From: Dyella amyloliquefaciens
GTDB taxonomy: Bacteria; Pseudomonadota; Gammaproteobacteria; Xanthomonadales; Rhodanobacteraceae
Assembly: GCF_004296575.1 (NCBI RefSeq)
Contig: NZ_SAYT01000004.1
Location: forward strand, 62,001-126,000
Length of the DNA: 64,000 nucleotides
Direction of reading: 5' to 3'
Shown: piece by piece, positions 43,350 through 51,488 of the stretch
Layout: every line of letters begins with the position of its first letter
Position numbering within the stretch: position 1 is the stretch's first letter
Notes under the pieces: model-generated
What the model was told of the DNA's origin: nothing
Database searches by the model: none
What the model saw: the letters and a program-made list of their open reading frames with translations, nothing else
Translations under genes and position numbers: made by a program

Positions 43350-44834
43350 TTACCTGCCGGCCAACACCGGCGGTGGCGTCCAGCGATCATCGAGCACCTC
43401 TTGGTCCGGCCAGTACGTTCGGATGTAGAGGGAGAAGGCGCTATGCGATGGGGACGGCAGCCAGTTCGCGCGTTGTGCCGCGTCCGTGGGTTGCTCCGCC
43501 TGGATGTAAAGGGTCAGCGAACCGTCCGCATTTAACTTCAGGTCCTTGTTTTTGGTGCCCACGGAATAGCGCTTGATCGCATTCGACACGAAGAAATGCT
43601 GGCTGTCGTACATGGTGATCGACCAGAAACCCTTCACGGGCGGCGTCCCCTTGGGGAAGGTGACGGTATAACGCTTGCTACCGTCCAGCCTGGCGCCGTT
43701 GGCGTCGAAGTCCTGATAGAAGTACGACGCCTCGTTGGGCTTGTTCACGAAGATGTTGGACCGGGCAACACCCGTCCGTGTGAAATAGTCGGTGCCGAAT
43801 TGCGCGCCATTGCGTGCCACCGTCCAATGGTTCGGCAACGGCATGCCGTAGTTGTGGAAGTCCAGCAGGGGCGCGACGACTTCCCTCTCTGTCTTCGCCA
43901 GCTCGTCGTCTATCGCAGCACGAAGCGCCGGGTTGGCCTTCGCTGCGGCCACCAGGGCCTTCGCCTGTGCATACCATGCCTCTTCACCGGGTAGCGGCTT
44001 GGCATCCTGCAAGACGGTGGGAAGCTCATCCAGGAATTTTCCGGGGATGACTTTGGGCGCCTCACCACCATCGGCGGACGGCGGCGGACCGGGAATGGAC
44101 GGTGTATGGGTCCAGTCGAAGTGTTTCATCTTTCCATCGAACTGCGATAGCGGGTAGATGTTGATGCTCGCTATCAGTGGCTGGATCGCCGTGCGATCCG
44201 CCGAGGTGTCATCCATGAAGACCCTGGGCACGATAAAACCGGTATTGCTGCCGGAGCGGAAGACTTGCGTGATGCCTTTGGGTACCGTGCCTTTCCAGTC
44301 GGGGCCAACCAGCAGATAAAAGCCGGGCTTGGTGCCATACATCTTGCCAAGGTTGGCGAAGCTGTCCGTGCGAATGTCGACCACCTGATAAACCCAGAAG
44401 CGATCGCCGAAATCCGGGACCTGTACGACCACTGGCTCCTTGTCCAGCACCAGCGGGCCGCTGCCATACACCACGTCCTGGTTCGGGCAGGTGACATCGC
44501 GCTCCTGCGGCTCGATGTAGTCGGTGAGCATGCTGAGATGGTTGACGGGTGCCACCGGCAGCGAGCCGCTCAGGCGGCCCGGCTCTTTCAGTGGTTCCAT
44601 CACCAATCGGCGGTTGTAGACATTCACCATGGGCCAGGCCCAAACGTATATGGACCGCGCGACGGAACGAGCATATGCCTCGGTCATGAGTGCGCCGGGC
44701 AACGGTCCCGCGGGCATGGAAGAAGAGGACGAGCCGACATGGGCACCCGAAGACTCCGTTGCCGGTGACGTCGCTGCGTGTGGTGCGCTCGTCACCATGA
44801 CTGCGCAGAGTCCAATGGATCCTAGTGCTTTCAC
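43350..44834 (-). CDS. DUF1254/DUF1214 family secreted protein
   Basis: 494 residues with a signal peptide (MKALGSIGLCAVMVTSAPHA) and a Ser-rich linker. The DUF1254 domain (about 60-190) includes YVWAWPMVNVYNRRLVM, CPNQDVVYGSGPLVLDKEPV and FWVYQVVDIRTDSFANLG. The DUF1214 domain (about 350-490) includes YTVTFPKGTPPVKGFWSITM, YDSQHFFVSNAIKRYSVGTK and NADGSLTLYIQ. These proteins are widespread exported proteins of unknown function, sometimes near lipases or porins. A secretory-lipase-like gene lies 0.7 kb away on the same strand. Confidence 0.93.
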   Translation of the reverse strand: MKALGSIGLCAVMVTSAPHAATSPATESSGAHVGSSSSSMPAGPLPGALMTEAYARSVARSIYVWAWPMVNVYNRRLVMEPLKEPGRLSGSLPVAPVNHLSMLTDYIEPQERDVTCPNQDVVYGSGPLVLDKEPVVVQVPDFGDRFWVYQVVDIRTDSFANLGKMYGTKPGFYLLVGPDWKGTVPKGITQVFRSGSNTGFIVPRVFMDDTSADRTAIQPLIASINIYPLSQFDGKMKHFDWTHTPSIPGPPPSADGGEAPKVIPGKFLDELPTVLQDAKPLPGEEAWYAQAKALVAAAKANPALRAAIDDELAKTEREVVAPLLDFHNYGMPLPNHWTVARNGAQFGTDYFTRTGVARSNIFVNKPNEASYFYQDFDANGARLDGSKRYTVTFPKGTPPVKGFWSITMYDSQHFFVSNAIKRYSVGTKNKDLKLNADGSLTLYIQAEQPTDAAQRANWLPSPSHSAFSLYIRTYWPDQEVLDDRWTPPPVLAGR

Positions 44835-45039
44835 GATGGTCTCTCCTAACCAGGTCAGTCATGGAATGAGAGCAGGGTGACTGCGAAACAGACCCTTGGC
44901 ATCGGAAGATTTACAGGGCTGTCCTACGTATTTTTACCGAGGTTGGTGCAGAATCTGATGGGTCATGGTCCGTCCCGCCATGGTTCTAAAAGCGAGCGTT
45001 CGGGGAAATGCCTTTCGGCCTCGCGAGGGATGCGGGGCG
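44835..45039. other. Promoter-side gap between DUF1254 gene and autotransporter remnant
   Basis: About 205 bp without a supported gene. It should contain the promoter of the DUF1254 gene. No clear operator or repeat is visible. Confidence 0.4.
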
Positions 45040-45431
45040 CGCTTTTTCGTGGTGACGCCGTAATCCGTACCCGTCGTGGACGTCTCCGGAGAAAGGTCCG
45101 CGTGATCGGTGGTGACGCGTACCCACGCTGCGCCGCTATGTGGATCAGCGGACGTCGCATCGTTGAAAACCGGATTGCCCTCGCGCTGCTGCAGCGTACC
45201 GAGCTGGTTGAGGCGCTGCAGCACACCGGCTTAGGCCTCGTGCAGCGGCACGCCGGGCGCGTAGAGCGGCGTCGGATCAGTGGTCACGGGCGGCGTAGTG
45301 GTCGGCGGAGTGGCCACGGGAGGGGTGGTCACCGGCGGAGCGGTCGTCGCGATTGAATCGGAACGCAGGTACCACGCACCATCGCTCAAATGCGCCTGCG
45401 AGCGCATCGGATCGCAGACGAAAGCGAAGAG
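45040..45431 (-). pseudogene. Decayed autotransporter fragment (linker and start of beta-barrel)
   Basis: Read on the minus strand from 45431, the frame gives LSDGAWYLRSDS, then a Thr/Pro linker (PPVTTPPVATPPTTTPPVTT), then LYAPGVPLHEA, a TAA stop (45231-45233), AGVLQRLNQLGTLQQREGNP and AAWVRVTTDHADLSPETSTT followed by GTDYGVTT. This is the passenger-to-barrel junction of an autotransporter, similar in layout to the intact one at 51489-57161 (WFLRSDF... TPPPTG... RQLGQTTLGTLHERIG). A TGA (45432-45434) blocks it upstream, and homology ends abruptly at about 45040, so both ends are missing. Confidence 0.83.
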
Positions 45432-45495
45432 TCAGCTTTGGGTCTGAAGCGTATCGTTCTTATGTGCCAAAAAATCGATCGCGATGAACTGAAAT

Positions 45496-46824
45496 CTATT
45501 CTTTGCGATCGTTTACCTTGGCCCCGGCAAGCGAATCGAACCAGATCTTCCATTCAGGCACTGCGCTGGCGTAGGTGCCGCGATGCGTGGTGGGGCCGGT
45601 CGAGACGGCCTGGACTTTGTCGTTGCCGCTGCCGATGGCGTGCTGATAGTTCGCCGCCAACTGGCCCAGGCCAACGCTGATGACCTCGTCGTTCGTACCG
45701 TAGTAGTTGCGCACCGGCGTCTTGATGACCCACTGATACGCGCGATCCTTGGCGAGCAGTCGCCCGTATTCCGAGTTGGCGAGGAACTGTGGGTCGAAGT
45801 ATTCCGGGCGAATCAGCTTGTGCAAGTCCGCCGGGAGCGCGGAAAGATCGGCCCCGGGCGTTCGGTCGTAGATGGCCTTGGCTGCGTCGTAATACGCTGG
45901 ATTGAATACCGACTGAGCGAGCCCCGGCACGCCGTAGTAATTCTCGAACGAGAATGCCGTGAGCACGACGAGTGCGTTCGTCCACGGCGCATCGTTCTTG
46001 CGCGGAAAGTCAATGAAGCCGGTGATCGGCATGAGTGCGTCCACGGGTGCGCTGGCCGTCACAACCGCAGTCACGGGCACGCCGTCGCGTTCGAACTTCT
46101 CCAATGCTGCCATCGTGACGAATCCGCCCTGCGACCAACCGGCGAGGAAGAGATCAGTGCCGCGAAGCTTCATGTTCGCCATCACCGCATGCGCTGCCTC
46201 GTTCATGTCGAAAACAGCCTGCTGATGGCTGCTCTTCACCATGAAGCCCTCATGGGGTTCGCTACCCGCGCCCATGCCGAAGTAGTCCGCGCCTTCCACG
46301 ACATAGCCCTGGCCAGCGAACTGCGCAATCATCAACTTCGTTTCGCCGGACTCCTCGGGAAACGATGGAACCTGATGCTTCCCGTACACGGTGCCGTGCT
46401 GATACGACACCACCGGAAATGCCTTGCCTGAAGTTTCAGGAATGGCGAGCAAGCCCGTTGCCGTCGTGGGTTGGTTGCCCATCTCGGGGATAACCGACCG
46501 ATAGGTCACGCGATAGAGCCGGACTGAATTCCGGGCCGAGGTATAGGTCACCGGGATGTCGAAGAACTTGGGCGTATCAACCTGAAGAATCTGGTTCAGG
46601 CGAGCGACATCCCACCGTCCGATGAATTCGTATTGGACGTCCGAGGTGACGCGAACCGGCTGGCTCTTCTGTGCGCAGATTGGCTGGGCAATCAGTGCGC
46701 TTCCACACAGTAAAGCCGCGCAAACAAATAAACGAATACGGGCACTGATCAGGTGGCGTCCACGACGCACTTCGTTGGAAGGTACGGGTACGGGTTCCGT
46801 TTCGAACGCCGGAGTGGAGGACAT
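45496..46824 (-). CDS. Secretory-lipase-like alpha/beta hydrolase, exported
   Basis: 442 residues. The N-terminus is long before its hydrophobic stretch (IRLFVCAALLCGSALIAQPI). It is followed by an alpha/beta-hydrolase with FPVVSYQHGTVYGKHQVPSF, DYFGMGAGSEPHEGFM and the nucleophile elbow LFLAGWSQGGFVTMAALEKF. The Asp is probably in YYGTNDEVISVGLGQLAANY and the His in GPTTHRGTYASAVPEWKIWF. This layout matches the secretory lipase/LIP family. It would hydrolyse lipids or esters outside the cytoplasm. Flanked by the autotransporter remnant downstream. Confidence 0.87.
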   Translation of the reverse strand: MSSTPAFETEPVPVPSNEVRRGRHLISARIRLFVCAALLCGSALIAQPICAQKSQPVRVTSDVQYEFIGRWDVARLNQILQVDTPKFFDIPVTYTSARNSVRLYRVTYRSVIPEMGNQPTTATGLLAIPETSGKAFPVVSYQHGTVYGKHQVPSFPEESGETKLMIAQFAGQGYVVEGADYFGMGAGSEPHEGFMVKSSHQQAVFDMNEAAHAVMANMKLRGTDLFLAGWSQGGFVTMAALEKFERDGVPVTAVVTASAPVDALMPITGFIDFPRKNDAPWTNALVVLTAFSFENYYGVPGLAQSVFNPAYYDAAKAIYDRTPGADLSALPADLHKLIRPEYFDPQFLANSEYGRLLAKDRAYQWVIKTPVRNYYGTNDEVISVGLGQLAANYQHAIGSGNDKVQAVSTGPTTHRGTYASAVPEWKIWFDSLAGAKVNDRKE

Positions 46825-47170
46825 GACCGCGTCGCTCCCGGGAAAGGGTGGTGCAAAAGCGTGCGCGCAGGCAGCTTTACGACGCGACTGAAATTCTACG
46901 GAGCTTAGGCTGCGTAGAATTACTTAGCGAGGTCTTCTCCCATCAGATCAATAGATCGTCGGCTTTGGTTCGAAAGCTGACATTGCAAAGTCGCTTACGG
47001 ATAGCACATCGAGATGTCCACTTCTTGCACGAGGTCGACCGCCGCTTAGGCACCATCCGCTTGGCGTGCCCGGTCCAGGTATTTGCTTTTGACAAGCGAG
47101 CGCTGCGCATGACAGCACTGCGGCCAGGGCGGTCGCTTAGGGGTGCCCATAGCTGAAGGAGGCGAGTGTT
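46825..47170. other. Gene-free 346-bp stretch
   Basis: No supported gene. One plus-strand frame (46848-47156) lacks a Shine-Dalgarno and any family pattern. Composition is slightly AT-richer than the surroundings. It must include the promoter of the lipase-like gene. Confidence 0.4.
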
Positions 47171-47503
47171 CTAGTTGCCGTCGTCGCTGTTTCGCGCGTG
47201 ATGCAGTGCAGCGACACTGATGGCAACGATCAATCCGGTCATGACGATGCCGGTCAATCCGATCGCGATTGCCAGGAATCTGGCCAGCCCGTGCTTGGGC
47301 ACCAGGTCACCATACCCAATGGTCAGTCCGGTGACAAAGGAAAAGTACAGCCCGTCTCCTACGGGCCAGCCCTCAATCCTCGCAACGCAAATGCCGAGAA
47401 GCCCCATGAATACCACCAGCACTGACAGGACCGGCCAAATGATGGCTATCCCGTGCATGAGTTCACGAATGAATTTGCGTCGCAAATATCTCGAAGCTCT
47501 CAT
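47171..47503 (-). CDS. Two-TM potassium channel (Ion_trans_2)
   Basis: 110 residues: TM1 (IAIIWPVLSVLVVFMGLLGI), a pore helix and selectivity filter TGLTIGYGDLVPKHG, and TM2 (LARFLAIAIGLTGIVMTGLI), with a short basic N-terminus and hydrophilic C-terminus. TIGYGD is the K+ selectivity sequence. It has no RCK or cyclic-nucleotide domain, so as a minimal KcsA-like channel it would form a tetramer. It lies on the minus strand downstream of the DUF2252 gene. Confidence 0.9.
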   Translation of the reverse strand: MRASRYLRRKFIRELMHGIAIIWPVLSVLVVFMGLLGICVARIEGWPVGDGLYFSFVTGLTIGYGDLVPKHGLARFLAIAIGLTGIVMTGLIVAISVAALHHARNSDDGN

Positions 47504-47697
47504 ATGGGACTCCGGAACGATGGAGAAGGCCCTGCTCAGTATCTCGGGCTGCCACCCGGCGGCTCACTGTGCCAATTGCCGCCTTGCCACCCAATGCTCC
47601 CAACTGGGGCCTTTCCATCCACAGATCGCCTGCTACGGCTCTCCAGCGTTCGTAACTGCAGGCAATGGTTTGCGCGAAACGCCGATCGACTGGTTCG

Positions 47698-49119
47698 TCA
47701 TTCGATGACCGCCTTGATGCTTCCGGACTTGATCGCTGCGAGTAGCTCCCGGTAGTCGCTCTGGTTCTGCGCGCAATATTCAATCGCGAACTCGCTGACA
47801 GCATCCTCAAACTTCGAACTTGACCCCATGTATCCAGCTATCGCTGCCGGATCTCCAGACCGCGCATGCGCGTGTGCCAGGGCATGCGCGCACATGCGCC
47901 CATACTCACCCAACATCCCTTCATCCCAATCGTCAAGATTGGCAGAAATCTTCATGTCGCGGAGTTGGCGAATGTAGAAGTGCCTTCCGCTCTCCACCTG
48001 CGTCCACCCCGTGAATATGTCACTGGCCGTCTGCATCAGGTGCTGACCGGCGACAACGCGCTGCCCATGGTTCGAATAGTTGCTCTTGCCGGCATAGGGC
48101 TCGAGCACTGAGGCGCGCGCCTCCTTGATCTGGAGAAACAAGGGATCTCCATCAGCCGTAAGAAAAAGATAGACCGCACACATGGTACCGACGCTACCTA
48201 CGCCAACCACCTTTACGGCAAGGTCAGAGGCGTGAAATCTGTTGAACAGCGTTCTTACATGCCCAGGCAGGCTTCTCCGATACAGGGCAATCGCGGCTGC
48301 GCAATCGGATTCGAAGCCGGGAGTCCGTTCGGAGTCAGGGTGATAGATCAAAGGAGGGTCGTCCTTGATCCTGGCGAGTCCTCCCCGCTCTGAAACGAGC
48401 TTCGGATATAGATGATCGATCGAACCCTTGCGCTTCTCCAGTTCGATCCTTCCGGCTAGACGTTTTCGCGCGTCGGCGACAACCTCCGGGTCGCCCGTCT
48501 TATCCGAGTACTTCCGTAAATCGATCCTGTCGTACCAGATATCAAGAACACGCATGCCCGAATAGTCGAGCATTTTCCTCCGATATTCGCGGACCGTGTG
48601 CCGCACAACGTGCCTTACGTCGCTGTTGGACTGATTCAAATGTTCAGCCGCGATGACCATGCTGGTCGCCAGCCGCTTTACATCCCATTCGAAGGGCGCG
48701 GGCAAGGTCTCATCAAGATCATTGATGTCGAATACGATATTACGCTCAGGCGTTGCAAAGCCTCCAAAATTCATGAGGTGCGCGTCACCGCAAGCCTGCA
48801 CCCGCAGGCCACTGACAGGCGTTGTCGAGAGATCAGCAGCCATGACCGCTGCCGCGCCACGGTAGAATGCGAAGGGAGACGCCGACATGCGACCGAAACG
48901 GATGGGAATGAGTTCTAGAAGTCGCCCCTGATTGGACTCTGCCAGTGTCTCCATCGGAGCACGACGGTCCGGTGGACTGGACCATCCTGCTTGCGACCGC
49001 CGAGGCGTCCTCCCGCGTAGCTTTCGGCCCTCGGCCTGACGCTCATCGACGCGCAGGTGTGGTGACGCGTCTTGGCTCTCTGTGGCCTTTCGTGGCGAAT
49101 TGACCGGGTTGATGATCAT
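47698..49119 (-). CDS. DUF2252 family protein
   Basis: 473 residues from ATG 49119, with AGGA 7 nt upstream. The first 60 residues are basic and low-complexity. The DUF2252 core follows: IPIRFGRMSASPFAFYRGAA, VQACGDAHLMNFGGFATPER, NIVFDINDLDETLPAPFEWD and VKRLATSM. HLMNFG and D-x-N-D-x-D-E resemble the catalytic elements of protein-kinase-like aminoglycoside phosphotransferases. This supports an ATP-dependent kinase-like fold, though no substrate is known. LQIKEARASVLEPYAG carries a conserved lysine. It is located between the K+ channel and the SulP transporter. Confidence 0.92.
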   Translation of the reverse strand: MIINPVNSPRKATESQDASPHLRVDERQAEGRKLRGRTPRRSQAGWSSPPDRRAPMETLAESNQGRLLELIPIRFGRMSASPFAFYRGAAAVMAADLSTTPVSGLRVQACGDAHLMNFGGFATPERNIVFDINDLDETLPAPFEWDVKRLATSMVIAAEHLNQSNSDVRHVVRHTVREYRRKMLDYSGMRVLDIWYDRIDLRKYSDKTGDPEVVADARKRLAGRIELEKRKGSIDHLYPKLVSERGGLARIKDDPPLIYHPDSERTPGFESDCAAAIALYRRSLPGHVRTLFNRFHASDLAVKVVGVGSVGTMCAVYLFLTADGDPLFLQIKEARASVLEPYAGKSNYSNHGQRVVAGQHLMQTASDIFTGWTQVESGRHFYIRQLRDMKISANLDDWDEGMLGEYGRMCAHALAHAHARSGDPAAIAGYMGSSSKFEDAVSEFAIEYCAQNQSDYRELLAAIKSGSIKAVIE

Positions 49120-49340
49120 CGCGATTCCTGCAGATCACCTTGCCTTGTGGGGACAGCAAGGAAGATCACACTGTGAAGGATCATGGCGCATCCAGTAGGC
49201 GGGCGATTCAAACGCAACCGATGCAATTTGATTACGACTCGCACGATCGACCCCGGTCTCCTCAAGACGATGCTTCCATTGCAAGGCGCCGATATTTCTG
49301 GTTACGGCCAGCTGACGTGCCGGTTTGCCGCTCCCGTGAT

Positions 49341-51047
49341 TCAGGGCGAGCTCTGCTTCTCCGCTGACGCCTCAAATTTCGTAACGGCGTCTTCCAGCCG
49401 CGCGAACATCCGCCCGGGGCCGAGCGCATTGTTCAAGGACGAATTGCGCACTACATGCAAGACCTCCGGCGCCATGCCTGCCAACCATATTTCGCGCCCG
49501 CTTTCCCTCGCTTTCTTCTCGGCTGCAATAAGCATTTTCAGCGCCGTGTATTCAAGATCAAACACGGCGCTCAAATCGATCACCACTATCCGGGGAGCGA
49601 CTTGCGAAATGAGTTGCGACATCTTCGCCCCGAGCCTCGCAGCATTCACGAAGAAGACCCGACCCTCGGGATGAAGAAGCAGTAAGCCGTCAATCGTTTC
49701 GTCATCCGCGTGCTCGGGCGACGCGGGCCTGAAGAGCGTCGTTCCAGGCTTGCGCACCAGTACATACAGTGCAGGGTCGGATACCTGATGTGCGAGCGCC
49801 AGCAGCGATACCGCAATGGCAATGACGATGCCCTGCAGTGTTCCAAGGAATACGACGCCGACGACTGCCGCCATGGCCCACACGAATTCGGTCCGACGAA
49901 TCGACAGAATGGCGCGGAATTCAGCCGGCTTGATCAACCCGATCGAATAAACGATGACCACTGCGGCCAGCGTTGCATGCGGCATCAGTGCGATGAATGG
50001 CGCAAGCACCAGCATCGTGCAGAGCGTGACAGTCGCCGTAACCAGCTCGGCAACCTGGGTCCGCGCACCGACGAGGCGATTGACCGCCGTCTGGGTCGTT
50101 CCACCACCGCCAGGCATCGCACCGAGGAATGCCCCGCCCAGGTTGGCAAAACCCGTCGCAAGCAACTCGCGATTTGCTGTGGGTATCGGCTCGTCATCCC
50201 CGACAAAGGCGCGTCCAGCCGCGATGGTTTCGGTGAAACTCATCAGCGCAATGCCGACTGCTGCCGGCCAAAGCTCCCGGATCATCGATAGATCGGGCAA
50301 AGTCAGAGAAGGAAGGCCCGTTGGTATCTTGCCGACGAGTTCCACGCCGTGTGACGACAGGTTGAAAATCACCACACTGCCGATTCCAGCCGCCACAGCG
50401 ATGAGCGGCGCTGGCGCTTTCGGCCAAAATCGCTCGAAGACCACCAGTATGCCTATGCAGGCGGCGCCCACCGCAAACGTCGCTATCGACAAGTGAGGAA
50501 GACCCACGACGATCTCGTAGACGCTATGAGCGATCGACCCCTTAGGGAAGTGGATGCCCAGAAGCTTCGGTAATTGATCGACCACGATCACGACAGCCAC
50601 GCCAGCTTTGAAGCCGGTAAGCACCGGGTCCGAGATGAAGTTCGCGACGAAACCCAGGCGAAGCACCGACGCAAGTAGAAGCGTGACACCCACAAGAGCC
50701 GTCAGCGTGGCTACGGCTGTGGTCAAGGCGGCAAGGTTGCCATCGGGTACCACCCGCCCTAGTGCGGACGCCGTAAGGATGGCAAGCGTTGCTGAGGTGC
50801 TGACGCTAAGGGGTCGAGATGTGCCGAGGAAGGCATAAATGACCATGGGAAGGAATGCCGTATACAGACCGACCTGTATGGGCAATCCCGCAACGGTGGC
50901 GTAAGCCAGGGCCTTTGGAATCACCACCGCCGCGACGGTAACGCCAGCGATGACATCCGCTTTTGCCCATGCACCACTGTAGTGGCGCAATCGCTTCCGG
51001 GCGGCGGGCTGCGGCTGCATGACAGGGGACATCGAAGGATGCTGCAT
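49341..51047 (-). CDS. SulP family anion transporter with STAS domain
   Basis: 568 residues from ATG 51047, with GGAGGAG upstream. The transmembrane domain has about 14 half-helices: AWAKADVIAGVTVAAVVIPK, AYATVAGLPIQVGLYTAFLP, GTSRPLSVSTSATLAI and the family pattern FTETIAAGRAFV. A C-terminal STAS domain (about 440-560) has VVIDLSAVFDLEYTALKMLI, with the conserved D-x-S switch motif. SulP proteins carry sulfate, bicarbonate or dicarboxylates, and the ligand is not clear here. It is not in an operon with sulfate assimilation or carbonic anhydrase genes. Confidence 0.95.
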   Translation of the reverse strand: MQHPSMSPVMQPQPAARKRLRHYSGAWAKADVIAGVTVAAVVIPKALAYATVAGLPIQVGLYTAFLPMVIYAFLGTSRPLSVSTSATLAILTASALGRVVPDGNLAALTTAVATLTALVGVTLLLASVLRLGFVANFISDPVLTGFKAGVAVVIVVDQLPKLLGIHFPKGSIAHSVYEIVVGLPHLSIATFAVGAACIGILVVFERFWPKAPAPLIAVAAGIGSVVIFNLSSHGVELVGKIPTGLPSLTLPDLSMIRELWPAAVGIALMSFTETIAAGRAFVGDDEPIPTANRELLATGFANLGGAFLGAMPGGGGTTQTAVNRLVGARTQVAELVTATVTLCTMLVLAPFIALMPHATLAAVVIVYSIGLIKPAEFRAILSIRRTEFVWAMAAVVGVVFLGTLQGIVIAIAVSLLALAHQVSDPALYVLVRKPGTTLFRPASPEHADDETIDGLLLLHPEGRVFFVNAARLGAKMSQLISQVAPRIVVIDLSAVFDLEYTALKMLIAAEKKARESGREIWLAGMAPEVLHVVRNSSLNNALGPGRMFARLEDAVTKFEASAEKQSSP

Positions 51048-51488
51048 ATGAGAGCTCCTCCGCCAATGTGTCGGCGTGTCGTCAGACTCGAGTTCGTCCA
51101 GCGAGACGGCTCGAGGCCATTCTCAACAGAGATTCGCGCGTGCGTCGATCGAGCTGAAATAGCTTGACGCCGGTGGGCTCTAGGCACAAGCCGCAGAACG
51201 GCGTCAGATGTGGAGCGCCAACCCCGCTCTATCGATGGTCAGAGGAGGCGACCATGTTTTTGGATGGTGGACGCTCGTGCCGCTCGATTTCGGACAGGAT
51301 TGCGTAAATTTACCTAGTTACTGCGTCTCGGGATTGGCAGCCATGGCTATCCGCTTTGGGTCGAGAGTGGACCTAACCAGCTTGGCGGAGCCCGCGTCCA
51401 CAGGTCTGCCTCAAAGTGACGTTTCGTGTCCGTCTTCCGCGACCGCAAGGACCAATGCTCGATGGAACGATGTTGAGCGTCCATACCG
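51048..51488. other. Gene-free 441-bp stretch
   Basis: No supported gene on either strand. It carries the SulP promoter region and the 3' flank of the autotransporter gene. No obvious terminator or repeat. Confidence 0.4.

Noticed and set aside
46848-47156. 102-codon plus-strand frame between the lipase-like and channel genes
   Set aside because: No Shine-Dalgarno, no signal or motif, and poor codon pattern.
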